This document shows, in pieces, positions 13,092 to 21,692 of a DNA stretch of 64,000 nucleotides (the stretch's first letter is position 1; the number at the start of each line of letters is the position of its first letter). Under the pieces are notes generated by a model. That model worked only from the letters and a program-made list of their open reading frames with translations, had not been told where the DNA came from and made no database searches. The translations under genes were made by a program, and so were the position numbers. The stretch comes from SIG607 sp045601805 (lineage in GTDB: Bacteria > Bacillota > Clostridia > Oscillospirales > Acutalibacteraceae): positions 1 to 64,000 of the forward strand of contig JAZSAJ010000059.1 of assembly GCA_045601805.1 (NCBI GenBank), in the 5' to 3' direction.

Positions 13092-13976
13092 ATGATTAAC
13101 AAAAACTTACTTAAAGACGCGGAAAAATACGGTATTGAATATTATAAAAAAGGTCGTGTTCTTGTTTGGCACGATGAATTTGATAAGGAAACTATTGACC
13201 CTGATAAATGGTGTTTTAGGCGCACTATGGGTGGTATTGACCGCGAATACGATAACAGCGAAAAGCACATTCGTATTGATAACAATAATGTTCTTATGCA
13301 GGTTCACCGAAGCGATAAAGAGGGTTTAAATTATTCTCTTTCACAAGGTTTTACCACCTGGGGCACAATGAACTACAAATACGGTTACCTTGAAATGAGG
13401 GCAAAAATTCCCTTCCGCCACGGTGCTTGGCCGTCTTTTTGGGAACAATCTTGCACTGTTTTTCAAACAACACCTTGGATGAGTGAAATTGATATTTTTG
13501 AAGTGTTTTCAAGCCAAAATACTCTTTGCTCTGCTTTGCACAAATGGGGTTATAAAACACACTGTTCTGTGGCTTGCGGTTCTTATACCTTTGAAAACTT
13601 CCAGAATCTAAATAACGAATACCATATTTACGGTCTTGAGTGGGACCCGAATGAACTTAATTTTTATGTTGACGGCACAAAATACGGAACTGTTGCTATT
13701 GACCCTGTAAACGGCAACTTTGGACACGAAAAGATTGACGGAACTTCGGGTTTTCACGATTTTCATTATGTTATTATGAACAATGAAATTTTTTCGCCTG
13801 CAAGTAAATTCCAGCCCGATGGTGCTGTTCTTACCGATGAAGACGAAATGCCCATTGAATACCGTATTGACTGGGTTCGTCTTTACCAAAACCCCGAAAA
13901 AGAAGAATTAAAACTAAAACCGGAAATTGAAGAAGCGATTGCGGCAAAAAAAGCAGCAGAAGAAGAAAACAAATAA
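13092..13976 (+). CDS. Glycoside hydrolase family 16-like protein without signal peptide
   Basis: A 294-residue beta-jelly-roll protein of the GH16 type, a group that hydrolyses or transfers beta-1,3/1,4-glucans and related polymers. The catalytic signature E-x-D-x-x-E is SEIDIFE (Glu132 nucleophile, Asp134, Glu137 acid/base). Supporting blocks are WHDEF near the N-terminus, KYGYLEMRAKIPFRHGAWPSFW, and GLEWDPNELNFYVDG (sugar-binding strand). No signal peptide or membrane anchor is seen from the chosen start, so it appears cytoplasmic, which is unusual for GH16. The tail is charged (Lys/Glu/Ala). ATG 13092 follows GGAGGG; the upstream extension of the frame has no ribosome site. Confidence 0.82.
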   Translation: MINKNLLKDAEKYGIEYYKKGRVLVWHDEFDKETIDPDKWCFRRTMGGIDREYDNSEKHIRIDNNNVLMQVHRSDKEGLNYSLSQGFTTWGTMNYKYGYLEMRAKIPFRHGAWPSFWEQSCTVFQTTPWMSEIDIFEVFSSQNTLCSALHKWGYKTHCSVACGSYTFENFQNLNNEYHIYGLEWDPNELNFYVDGTKYGTVAIDPVNGNFGHEKIDGTSGFHDFHYVIMNNEIFSPASKFQPDGAVLTDEDEMPIEYRIDWVRLYQNPEKEELKLKPEIEEAIAAKKAAEEENK

Positions 13977-13986
13977 AGGTGTTTTT

Positions 13987-14421
13987 ATGGGCAGTAAAAT
14001 AAGAAAAATGGCAAAGGGCGACAAAGCCGAAATTACCGCTATGATGGAAGTTTTTTACTCTTCCCCTGCGGTGCACACAAACGGTTCACGCGAAATTTTT
14101 TCTGCTGATTTTGACGCTTGTGTAAATAACAGCCCTTATTTAGAGGGGTTTGTTATAGAAGAGGGTGAAATACAGGGCTACGCAATGGTTGCAAAAAGTT
14201 TTTCAACCGAATTCGGCAAACCTTGTATTTGGATTGAAGACATTTATATTAAAGAAAAGTTCCGCGGTAGTGGGCTTGGCAAAATGCTTTTGGAATTTAT
14301 ATTAAGTAACTACCAAAACTGCATTTTCCGTTTGGAAGCCGAAGAGGAAAACGAACGCGCGGTGGCTTTATACAAAAAATGCGGTTTTAATGTTTTGCCG
14401 TATTTAGAAATGAAGAAATAA
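13987..14421 (+). CDS. GNAT-family N-acetyltransferase
   Basis: A 144-residue acetyltransferase that moves acetyl from acetyl-CoA to an amine. The acetyl-CoA loop is in IYIKEKFRGSGLGKMLLEFIL (R-G-x-G-L/G), followed by RLEAEEENERAVALYKKCGFNVLP, a classic GNAT C-terminal motif. ATG 13987 has AAAGGTG eight bases upstream and lies 10 bp after the GH16 stop, so the two are probably co-transcribed. The substrate is unknown. Confidence 0.88.
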   Translation: MGSKIRKMAKGDKAEITAMMEVFYSSPAVHTNGSREIFSADFDACVNNSPYLEGFVIEEGEIQGYAMVAKSFSTEFGKPCIWIEDIYIKEKFRGSGLGKMLLEFILSNYQNCIFRLEAEEENERAVALYKKCGFNVLPYLEMKK

Positions 14422-14426
14422 ACTTA

Positions 14427-14455
14427 TTTACAACAAAAAAGATTTGTAATATAAT
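14427..14455 (+). promoter_or_regulatory. Promoter of the nfnA-nfnB-ung operon
   Basis: TTTACA (14427-14432), 17-nt spacer, TATAAT (14450-14455), about 30 bp before ATG 14486. Confidence 0.7.
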
Positions 14456-14485
14456 TATATTACTATTTTACAAGAGGCGTTTATA

Positions 14486-15343
14486 ATGTATAAAATTGTT
14501 AAAAAGGAAATTTTAAATCCAACAGTTACAAAAATGGAAATTTACGCTCCGCTTGTTGCAAAAAAAGCACTGCCGGGGCAGTTTATAATTTTGCGTGTTA
14601 ATGACGAGGGCGAGCGTATTCCCCTTACCGTTGCAGGATACGACCGCGAAAAAGGTACCGTTACCATAATTTTTCAGGTTGTTGGCGCAACTACTACACT
14701 TTTAAACACCTTAAACGAAAACGACTTTATTTCTGACTTTGTTGGGCCGCTTGGTACACCTTCGCGCCTTGACGGGCTTAAAAAGGTTTGTATTGTTGGC
14801 GGCGGTGTTGGTTGTGCAATTGCGCTTCCCTTGGCACAGGCACTTAAAGAACAAGGCGCAAGCGTTACTTCGGTAATTGGTTTTAGAAATAAAGACCTTG
14901 TTATTTTGGAAAATGAATTTAAAAACGCCAGCGAAAGACTGGTTGTTATGACCGATGACGGTTCTTATGGCAGGCAAGGTAATGTTTGTGTGCCTCTTAC
15001 AGAAATGTTTGACGGCGGCGAAACTTTTGACGAAGTTATAACCATTGGTCCGCTTATTATGATGAAGTTTGTAACACTTGCAGTAAAACCCACAGGTATT
15101 CCCTGCACTGTTTCAATGAACCCCATTATGATTGACGGAACAGGTATGTGCGGCGGCTGCCGATTATCTTTAAACATTGACGGCAAACGCGTTACAAAAT
15201 TTGCTTGTGTTGACGGCCCCGATTTTAACGGCTACCAAGTTGATTTTGATGAAGCAATGAAGCGTGGCGCTATGTATAAAGAACATGAAAGAAAAGCGTA
15301 TGAAACCACCTGCAACTTATTGGCAAAACAAGAGGTAAAATAA
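14486..15343 (+). CDS. nfnA: NfnA-like FAD/[2Fe-2S] NADH-binding subunit (ferredoxin-NADP+ oxidoreductase alpha)
   Basis: A 285-residue protein of the 'sulfide/dihydroorotate dehydrogenase-like FAD/NAD-binding' family. The N-terminal FAD barrel is followed by a nucleotide-binding half beginning KKVCIVGGGVGCAIALPLAQAL. A C-terminal iron-sulfur loop contains GMCGGCRL and FACVDGP. In NfnAB the small subunit carries FAD and a [2Fe-2S] cluster and the pair couples NADH and ferredoxin to NADP+ by electron bifurcation. The large subunit gene starts 1 nt after its stop, as in known nfn operons. RBS AGAGGCG precedes ATG 14486. Confidence 0.85.
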   Translation: MYKIVKKEILNPTVTKMEIYAPLVAKKALPGQFIILRVNDEGERIPLTVAGYDREKGTVTIIFQVVGATTTLLNTLNENDFISDFVGPLGTPSRLDGLKKVCIVGGGVGCAIALPLAQALKEQGASVTSVIGFRNKDLVILENEFKNASERLVVMTDDGSYGRQGNVCVPLTEMFDGGETFDEVITIGPLIMMKFVTLAVKPTGIPCTVSMNPIMIDGTGMCGGCRLSLNIDGKRVTKFACVDGPDFNGYQVDFDEAMKRGAMYKEHERKAYETTCNLLAKQEVK

Positions 15344-15344
15344 A

Positions 15345-16766
15345 ATGCAAAAACCCAATATGAATTTAAAAAAGAATGAAATGCCCACGCAAGAACCAAA
15401 AGTCAGGGCAAAAAACTTTAACGAAGTTGCGCTTGGTTACAGTGAAGAAACTGCACTAAACGAAGCACTTCGCTGTCTTGACTGCAAAAATATGCCTTGT
15501 GTTAGCGGTTGCCCTGTTAATATACATATTCCACAGTTTATTTCTAAAATTAAAGAATGTGATTTTGAAGGCGCATACCAAATTATTGCAAAATCTTCTT
15601 CGCTTCCTGCTGTTTGCGGCCGTGTTTGCCCCCAAGAAACACAGTGCGAAGCAAAGTGTGTGCGCGGTATTAAAGGCGAGCCGGTTGGTATTGGCCGCCT
15701 TGAACGCTTTGTGGCTGACTGGCATAATGCACACAGTACTACTGCACCGCAAAAGTGTGAAAGCAACGGCAAAAAGGTTGCTGTTATTGGCAGCGGCCCT
15801 GCAGGGCTTACCTGTGCGGGTGATTTAGCGCGAAACGGATATTCGGTTACTGTTTTTGAAGCGTTTCACACTGCAGGCGGTGTTTTGGTTTACGGCATAC
15901 CCGAATTTCGTTTACCAAAAGATATTGTTAAAAAAGAAGTTGAAAACCTTAAAGCACTTGGCGTGGATATTCAAACGAATGTTGTTATTGGCAAAACCAT
16001 AACTATTGATGAGTTGTTTGACGAGGGTTACCAAGCCGTATTTATTGGCTCGGGTGCAGGGTTACCCAATTTTATGGGTATACCCGGTGAAGAACTTAAT
16101 GGCGTTTATTCGGCAAACGAATTTTTAACCCGAAGCAACCTTATGAAAGCATATAAAGAGAACTCGGCTACACCCGTTATGAAAGGCGGCAAGGTGGCGG
16201 TTGTTGGCGGCGGCAATGTTGCTATGGACGCGGCGCGTACCGCTTTGCGCCTTGGCGCCGAAAAGGTTTACATTGTTTACCGCAGATCTATGGAAGAACT
16301 GCCTGCCCGTAAAGAAGAGGTTGAACATGCTAAAGAAGAAGGCATTGAATTTCTTTTGCTTAATAACCCCGTAGAAATTTTGGGCTATAACAACATTGAC
16401 AACCCGCGCGACCCTAAAAATGGCTTTGTTAAGGGTATTCGCTGTATTAAAATGGAACTTGGGGCGGAAGATGAAAATGGCAGACGCCGACCAGTAGAAA
16501 TACCAAATAGCGAATTTGAACTCGCGGTTGACACGGTTGTAATTTCTATTGGCACTTCGCCTAACCCTCTTATTAAATCTACCACAAGCGGTTTAGAAGT
16601 AAACCGCCGCGGCGGTATTATTGTAAACGAAGACACAGGCGAAACCAGTAAAACCGGCGTTTATGCAGGCGGTGACGCAGTAACAGGCGCCGCTACCGTT
16701 ATTTCGGCAATGGGCGCAGGTAAAACCGCCGCAAAAGCAATTGATGAATACTTAAAGGACAAATAA
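15345..16766 (+). CDS. nfnB: NfnB/GltA-type NADPH-dependent oxidoreductase (glutamate synthase small-subunit family)
   Basis: A 473-residue flavoprotein. N-terminal cysteines for two [4Fe-4S] clusters are in CLDCKNMPCVSGCPVNIHIPQF and AVCGRVCPQETQCEAKC. The FAD site is VAVIGSGPAGLTCAGDLA-like (about residue 145) and the NADPH site GGKVAVVGGGNVAMDAARTA (about residue 283). Annotated in many genomes as glutamate synthase GltA; next to an NfnA-type subunit, the NADP+-reducing bifurcating role is more likely. It follows nfnA by 1 nt and is followed by ung after 6 nt, one transcript. Confidence 0.85.
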   Translation: MQKPNMNLKKNEMPTQEPKVRAKNFNEVALGYSEETALNEALRCLDCKNMPCVSGCPVNIHIPQFISKIKECDFEGAYQIIAKSSSLPAVCGRVCPQETQCEAKCVRGIKGEPVGIGRLERFVADWHNAHSTTAPQKCESNGKKVAVIGSGPAGLTCAGDLARNGYSVTVFEAFHTAGGVLVYGIPEFRLPKDIVKKEVENLKALGVDIQTNVVIGKTITIDELFDEGYQAVFIGSGAGLPNFMGIPGEELNGVYSANEFLTRSNLMKAYKENSATPVMKGGKVAVVGGGNVAMDAARTALRLGAEKVYIVYRRSMEELPARKEEVEHAKEEGIEFLLLNNPVEILGYNNIDNPRDPKNGFVKGIRCIKMELGAEDENGRRRPVEIPNSEFELAVDTVVISIGTSPNPLIKSTTSGLEVNRRGGIIVNEDTGETSKTGVYAGGDAVTGAATVISAMGAGKTAAKAIDEYLKDK

Positions 16767-16772
16767 AATATT

Positions 16773-17441
16773 ATGGTGAATTTAGGTAACGACTGGGATG
16801 GTATTTTAAGCGATGAATTTAACAAGCCGTATTATAAAAATTTACGGCAGTTTTTAAAGCAAGAATACCGCACAAAAACTATTTATCCTAATATGGAAAA
16901 TATTTTTACTGCACTTAAAGTTTGCTCCTTTAAAGATACAAAGGTGGTCATTTTAGGGCAAGACCCCTACCACGAACCAAACCAAGCCCATGGGCTTTGC
17001 TTTTCGGTTTTAAAGGGGGTTCAGCCACCGCCCTCACTTTTAAATATTTACAAAGAACTGCACGAAGATGTTGGCTTTAAAATACCAAACCACGGAGAAC
17101 TTTTAAAATGGGCAGAACAAGGTGTACTTATGCTTAACACCGTTTTAACGGTGCGGCGCGGCCAAGCGAATTCCCACAAAGGTATGGGCTGGGAACAGTT
17201 TACCGACCGCGTTATAAGCGAACTTAACAAAAAAGAAACACCTGTTGTATTTTTGCTTTGGGGTTTGCCTGCTAAACAAAAGGCGCAAATTATAACCAAC
17301 CCCATTCACATAAAACTTTGTTGCCCCCACCCAAGCCCGCTTTCTGCATACCGCGGTTTTTTTGGTTGCAGACACTTTTCAAAAACAAACGAAATACTTA
17401 TTAAAAACGGACTTGCGCCAATTGATTGGCAAATTGAATAA
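16773..17441 (+). CDS. ung: Uracil-DNA glycosylase (family 1)
   Basis: A 222-residue base-excision repair enzyme that removes uracil from DNA. The water-activating loop VVILGQDPYHEPNQAHGLCFSV (Asp in GQDPYH), LLWGLPAKQK and the DNA-intercalation loop HPSPLSAYRGFFGCRHFSKTN (catalytic His) are all intact. Length is normal for family 1. It lies at the end of the nfn operon with no obvious functional link to it. Confidence 0.95.
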   Translation: MVNLGNDWDGILSDEFNKPYYKNLRQFLKQEYRTKTIYPNMENIFTALKVCSFKDTKVVILGQDPYHEPNQAHGLCFSVLKGVQPPPSLLNIYKELHEDVGFKIPNHGELLKWAEQGVLMLNTVLTVRRGQANSHKGMGWEQFTDRVISELNKKETPVVFLLWGLPAKQKAQIITNPIHIKLCCPHPSPLSAYRGFFGCRHFSKTNEILIKNGLAPIDWQIE

Positions 17442-17444
17442 AAT

Positions 17445-17480
17445 AAAAAACCGCTGTGGAAATTCCACAGCGGTTTTTGT
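17445..17480. terminator. Bidirectional terminator between ung and the pyruvate:ferredoxin oxidoreductase gene
   Basis: Perfect stem AACCGCTGTGGAA/TTCCACAGCGGTT with A-run and T-run on the two sides. Confidence 0.9.
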
Positions 17481-17487
17481 TGTTTTA

Positions 17488-20400
17488 TTATTTGCCGTAA
17501 AGTTCAACAAGTTTTTCAAGGTGAGCTCTTGCGGCTTTTGCTTTTTCTTCTGCTTCGGCAAAGAGTGTTTCTGCGCGTTCGGGGAAGGAACGAGTAAGTG
17601 CAGAGTAACGAGCTTCGCCCAAGAGGAATTCTTTGTAATCAGCAGTAGCAGGTTTGCTATCAAGAGTGAAGGGGTTTTTGCCCTCTGCTTTAAGAGCAGG
17701 ATTAAAGCGGAACATATTCCAGTAACCGCAGTCAACAGCCTTCTTCATTTCTTTCTGGCAATTTACCATACCGCCCTTAATTGAATGCATTTCGCAAGGC
17801 GAATAGCAGATAACAAGTGAAGGACCGGGATATGCTTCTGCTTCTTTAATTGCTTTAAGGGTTTGATTCTGGTCAGCGCCCATAGCAACCTGAGCAACAT
17901 AAATATAGCCGTAAGACATTGCAATTTCAGCAAGACTCTTCTTAGCAATTGCTTTACCTGCAGCAGCAAACTGAGCAACCTGGCCAATTTGAGATGCTTT
18001 AGATGCCTGACCGCCGGTGTTAGAGTAAACTTCGGTATCAAATACCATTACATTTACATCGTTGCCCGAAGCTAATACATGGTCAAGACCGCCGAAGCCA
18101 ATATCGTATGCCCAACCGTCGCCACCAAAAATCCAAACGGATTTCTTAGCAAGGAATTCAGCATTGTTAAGAACGTCTGCGCAAAGTTCGCAGCAAGGAC
18201 CGTTTGCTTTAATTGCTTCTACCAAAGCGTCTGCCTTTGCGGCATTTGCTTTACCGTCGTTAACGGTTGCAAGGTATTCTTCAGCAGCAGCTTTAACTTC
18301 AGCAGCAGCTTTATCAGATACAGCAATTTCTTTAACTTCAGCAATAAGACGGTCGCGAATTGCTTTTTGACCTAAATACATACCAAGGCCGTGTTCAGCG
18401 TTATCTTCAAAGAGCGAGTTAGCCCAAGCAGGACCCTGACCCTTGTTATTAACGGTGTAGGGAGATGTTGCAGCAGGGCCGCCCCAAATTGAAGAACAAC
18501 CTGTAGCGTTAGAAATATACATTCTGTCGCCAAAGAGTTGGGTTACCAAGCGAGCGTATGCAGTTTCTGCACAACCTGCGCAAGAGCCCGAGAATTCAAG
18601 CAAGGGTTTCTTGTACTGAGAAGAAATTACGTTAGCATCGTTTGCAACGCCTTCTTTTTCGGTAACATTAGCAACACAGTAATCAAATACTGCCTGTTGG
18701 TCTTCCTGGCTTTCACGGGATACCATGGTAAGAGAGTTTGTGGGACATACGCCAACACAAACACCGCAACCCATACAGTCAAGAGGAGATACAGCCATTG
18801 TGTATTTGTAATCGGTTTTGATAACCGGTTTTTCACTAACACGCATATTAGCAGGAGCATTAGCAACTTCTTCTTCGGTCATAGCAAAAGGACGAATTGT
18901 TGCATGAGGACAAACGAATGCGCACTTGTTACATTTTACACAGGTATCTTGATTCCAAACAGGAACCATAACGGCAACACCGCGTTTTTCAAATGCGGAA
19001 GCGCCCTGTTCAAATGTACCGTCGGCATGGTCCATAAATGCAGAAACCGGCAAGCTGTCGCCATCCATTAAAGCAACAGGCTTCATAATGCCTTCAACCA
19101 TTTTTTCAAGTTTAGAAGCGCCTTCGGTTGCAGCATTTTCGCAAGAATCTTCAGCATTAGCCCAATCAGCAGGAACGTCAATCTTAACAAATGCAGTTGC
19201 ACCTGCATCAATTGCCTTTTCGTTCATTTCAACGATTTCTTTACCCTTCTTCATGAACTTCTGGGCTTTTTCTTTCATATAGCCAATAGCTTCTTCTTGG
19301 GGAAGAACGCCTGAAAGTGCAAAGAATGCCGACTGTAAAACAGTGTTGGTACGTTTGCCAAGGCCGATTTCGGCAGCAAGGTCAATAGCGTTAACAGTGT
19401 AAAGCTGAACATTATTATTAGCAATATAACGTTTTGCTTCGGCAGGCATATGCTGGCTTAATTCTTCGGGTGACCACTGGCAGTTAATTAAGAATACACC
19501 GCCGGGTTTAACGTCGTTAACCATTTTATAACCCTTAATTACATAAGAGGGGTTATGGCAAGCAACAAAGTCTGCTTTGTTAATGTAGTACGGGCTCTTA
19601 ATGGGTTTATCGCCGAAACGGAGGTGAGAAATTGTAATACCGCCGGTTTTCTTAGAGTCGTACTGGAAGTATGCCTGAACATATTTATCGGTGTGGTCAC
19701 CAATAATCTTAATAGAGTCTTTATTAGCACCAACAGTACCGTCACCGCCAAGACCCCAGAATTTACATTCAATAGTACCTTCTGCTGCGGTGTTGGGTGC
19801 GGGTTTTTCGGTGAGTGATAAGTTAGTTACGTCATCGGTAATACCAATGGTGAACTGTGCTTTAGGAGCATCTTTCTTAAGTTCATCGTATACTGCAAAA
19901 ATGCTTGAAGGAGGTGTGTCTTTAGAACCAAGACCGTAACGACCGCCAACAACGGTATCTATTTTTCTGCCGGTTGCAGCCAAAGCAGCAACAACATCCA
20001 TAAACAACGGTTCACCAATAGAACCGGGTTCTTTTGTACGGTCTAACACAGCAATTTTCTTAACAGTAGCAGGAATTGCTTCTGCAAGTTTTTCGCTTGC
20101 GAAAGGACGGTAAAGACGAACTTTAACAAGACCAACCTTTTCGCCTGCTGCTAACATATAGTCAATAACTTCTTCTGCAACGTCGCAAATAGAACCCATT
20201 GCAATAATTACACGGTCGGCATCGGGTGCGCCGTAGTAGTTAAAGAGTTTGTAATCGGTACCGATTTTTGCGTTAACCTTGTCCATATATTTTTCAACAA
20301 TGGCAGGAACTGCATCGTAATACTTGTTACAAGCTTCTCTGTGCTGGAAGAAAATATCGCCGTTTTCGTGTGAGCCACGCATTACTGGGCGTTCGGGGTT

Positions 20401-21024
20401 AAGTGCGCGTTTGCGGAATGCATCAACTGCATCCATGTTGCACATTTCTTTAAGGTCAGCATAATCCCATGCTTGTACCTTTTGAATTTCGTGAGAAGTA
20501 CGGAAACCATCAAAGAAATTAAGGAAAGGAACTCTGCTTTCAATAGAAGCAAGGTGAGCAACTGCGCCTAAATCCATAACTTCTTGGGTGTTGGTTTCAG
20601 CAAGCATTGCAAAACCGGTTTGACGGCAAGCGTAAACGTCGGAATGGTCGCCAAAGATGTTAAGAGCGTGAGATGCTACACAACGAGCAGACACATGGAA
20701 TACGCAAGGCAACAATTCACCGGCAATTTTATACATATTAGGAATCATTAAAAGAAGACCCTGAGATGCGGTGTAGGTTGTTGTTAAAGCACCTGCTGCT
20801 AAAGAACCGTGAACGGTACCCGAAGCACCTGCTTCTGACTGCATTTCCACAACATTTACGGTTGTTCCGAAAATGTTTTTAACGCCCTGTGCTGACCACT
20901 GGTCTGTATAGTCTGCCATAGGGCTGGACGGAGTAATGGGGTAGATACCTGCTACCTCGGTAAACGCATAAGACACATAAGCGGCAGCGTTATTACCGTC
21001 CATAGTTTTAAACTTTCTGGCCAT
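17488..21024 (-). CDS. nifJ: Pyruvate:ferredoxin (flavodoxin) oxidoreductase, single-chain
   Basis: A 1178-residue homodimeric-type PFOR that oxidises pyruvate to acetyl-CoA and CO2 and reduces ferredoxin, the central step of clostridial fermentation. In order: the pyruvate domain (AGIYPITPSSPMADYTDQW), CoA/transketolase-like domains, two [4Fe-4S] motifs (CVKCNKCAFVCPHA and CMGCGVCVGVCP), and the thiamine diphosphate domain (FSGSCAGCAETAYARL; GDGWAYDIGFGGLDH; EVYSNTGGQASKA). ATG 21024 is preceded by GAAAGGGG; a longer frame to 21084 lacks a ribosome site. Promoter TTTACA-N17-TAAAAT lies at 21098-21126. Codon use is strongly optimised, suggesting high expression. Confidence 0.96.
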   Translation of the reverse strand: MARKFKTMDGNNAAAYVSYAFTEVAGIYPITPSSPMADYTDQWSAQGVKNIFGTTVNVVEMQSEAGASGTVHGSLAAGALTTTYTASQGLLLMIPNMYKIAGELLPCVFHVSARCVASHALNIFGDHSDVYACRQTGFAMLAETNTQEVMDLGAVAHLASIESRVPFLNFFDGFRTSHEIQKVQAWDYADLKEMCNMDAVDAFRKRALNPERPVMRGSHENGDIFFQHREACNKYYDAVPAIVEKYMDKVNAKIGTDYKLFNYYGAPDADRVIIAMGSICDVAEEVIDYMLAAGEKVGLVKVRLYRPFASEKLAEAIPATVKKIAVLDRTKEPGSIGEPLFMDVVAALAATGRKIDTVVGGRYGLGSKDTPPSSIFAVYDELKKDAPKAQFTIGITDDVTNLSLTEKPAPNTAAEGTIECKFWGLGGDGTVGANKDSIKIIGDHTDKYVQAYFQYDSKKTGGITISHLRFGDKPIKSPYYINKADFVACHNPSYVIKGYKMVNDVKPGGVFLINCQWSPEELSQHMPAEAKRYIANNNVQLYTVNAIDLAAEIGLGKRTNTVLQSAFFALSGVLPQEEAIGYMKEKAQKFMKKGKEIVEMNEKAIDAGATAFVKIDVPADWANAEDSCENAATEGASKLEKMVEGIMKPVALMDGDSLPVSAFMDHADGTFEQGASAFEKRGVAVMVPVWNQDTCVKCNKCAFVCPHATIRPFAMTEEEVANAPANMRVSEKPVIKTDYKYTMAVSPLDCMGCGVCVGVCPTNSLTMVSRESQEDQQAVFDYCVANVTEKEGVANDANVISSQYKKPLLEFSGSCAGCAETAYARLVTQLFGDRMYISNATGCSSIWGGPAATSPYTVNNKGQGPAWANSLFEDNAEHGLGMYLGQKAIRDRLIAEVKEIAVSDKAAAEVKAAAEEYLATVNDGKANAAKADALVEAIKANGPCCELCADVLNNAEFLAKKSVWIFGGDGWAYDIGFGGLDHVLASGNDVNVMVFDTEVYSNTGGQASKASQIGQVAQFAAAGKAIAKKSLAEIAMSYGYIYVAQVAMGADQNQTLKAIKEAEAYPGPSLVICYSPCEMHSIKGGMVNCQKEMKKAVDCGYWNMFRFNPALKAEGKNPFTLDSKPATADYKEFLLGEARYSALTRSFPERAETLFAEAEEKAKAARAHLEKLVELYGK

Positions 21025-21097
21025 AGGAATAAATCCCCTTTCAAAAAATTTTTGTTCGTAGATTGTTAAAAATAAAACAAACACACTTACGCACTTT

Positions 21098-21126
21098 ATT
21101 TTACCACTTTTTTGCCCTATTGTAAA
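21098..21126 (-). promoter_or_regulatory. Promoter of the pyruvate:ferredoxin oxidoreductase gene
   Basis: Minus strand TTTACA (21126-21121), 17-nt spacer, TAAAAT (21103-21098). Confidence 0.65.
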
Positions 21127-21165
21127 CAGTATTTTTTAAATTATTTATATAAAATATAAATAAAA

Positions 21166-21193
21166 AAGCCCTTTTATTAAAAAAGGGCATACT
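21166..21193 (-). terminator. Terminator of the lipoprotein/nnr operon
   Basis: Stem GCCCTTTT/AAAAGGGC (21169-21188) followed on the minus strand by CTTTTTTAT. Confidence 0.75.
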
Positions 21194-21688
21194 TTACAAT
21201 GTTACTTCGCTGAAAACAACATAAAAGTTGTCTTTTTCATAAACAATATTAAGCGGAAGTCCTGCTTCGGTCACATATAAACAAAAGTTGTTTTCTTCGG
21301 TTTGACCTTTAACATAATAGCTTTCGCTCTTTTTTAAAACGGCATAATCACCTTTTTGCAAATAGTTAATAACGCCGTAAATCTCTTTTAATGCACCGCC
21401 GTAATCTATGGCAGAAAGCGAGGGCGTGTAGTTTAGCCCTTTGTAACTTGCTTTCACTTCGCCGTCTTTAAAAATTATGGTGAAATCTTTAAGGTTTTTT
21501 GGGCTGGTAATTAAAAACCCGGCTTCGCCGTTTTCGTCTATTTTTACATTACATTCATATTCCTTACCATAACAGTATATATGCACTTTTGCGCTTATTC
21601 CTTTTGTAACAACCTTTATGTCTGACGGCTTACCCGTACAGCCGCAAAGCAAAAACAAGCACACAAAAACGCATATAATTTTTTTCAT
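21194..21688 (-). CDS. Putative lipoprotein of unknown function
   Basis: A 164-residue protein with a lipoprotein signal: Lys-rich start, a hydrophobic core VFVCLFLLCG and lipobox LLCGC with Cys18 as the modified residue. The mature part is beta-rich with no motif that I recognise; it recalls the LolA/LppX-like fold of small clostridial lipoproteins only in general pattern (inference). It lies 4 bp after nnr in the same direction, so it shares that operon. Confidence 0.75.
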   Translation of the reverse strand: MKKIICVFVCLFLLCGCTGKPSDIKVVTKGISAKVHIYCYGKEYECNVKIDENGEAGFLITSPKNLKDFTIIFKDGEVKASYKGLNYTPSLSAIDYGGALKEIYGVINYLQKGDYAVLKKSESYYVKGQTEENNFCLYVTEAGLPLNIVYEKDNFYVVFSEVTL

Positions 21689-21692
21689 ATTA

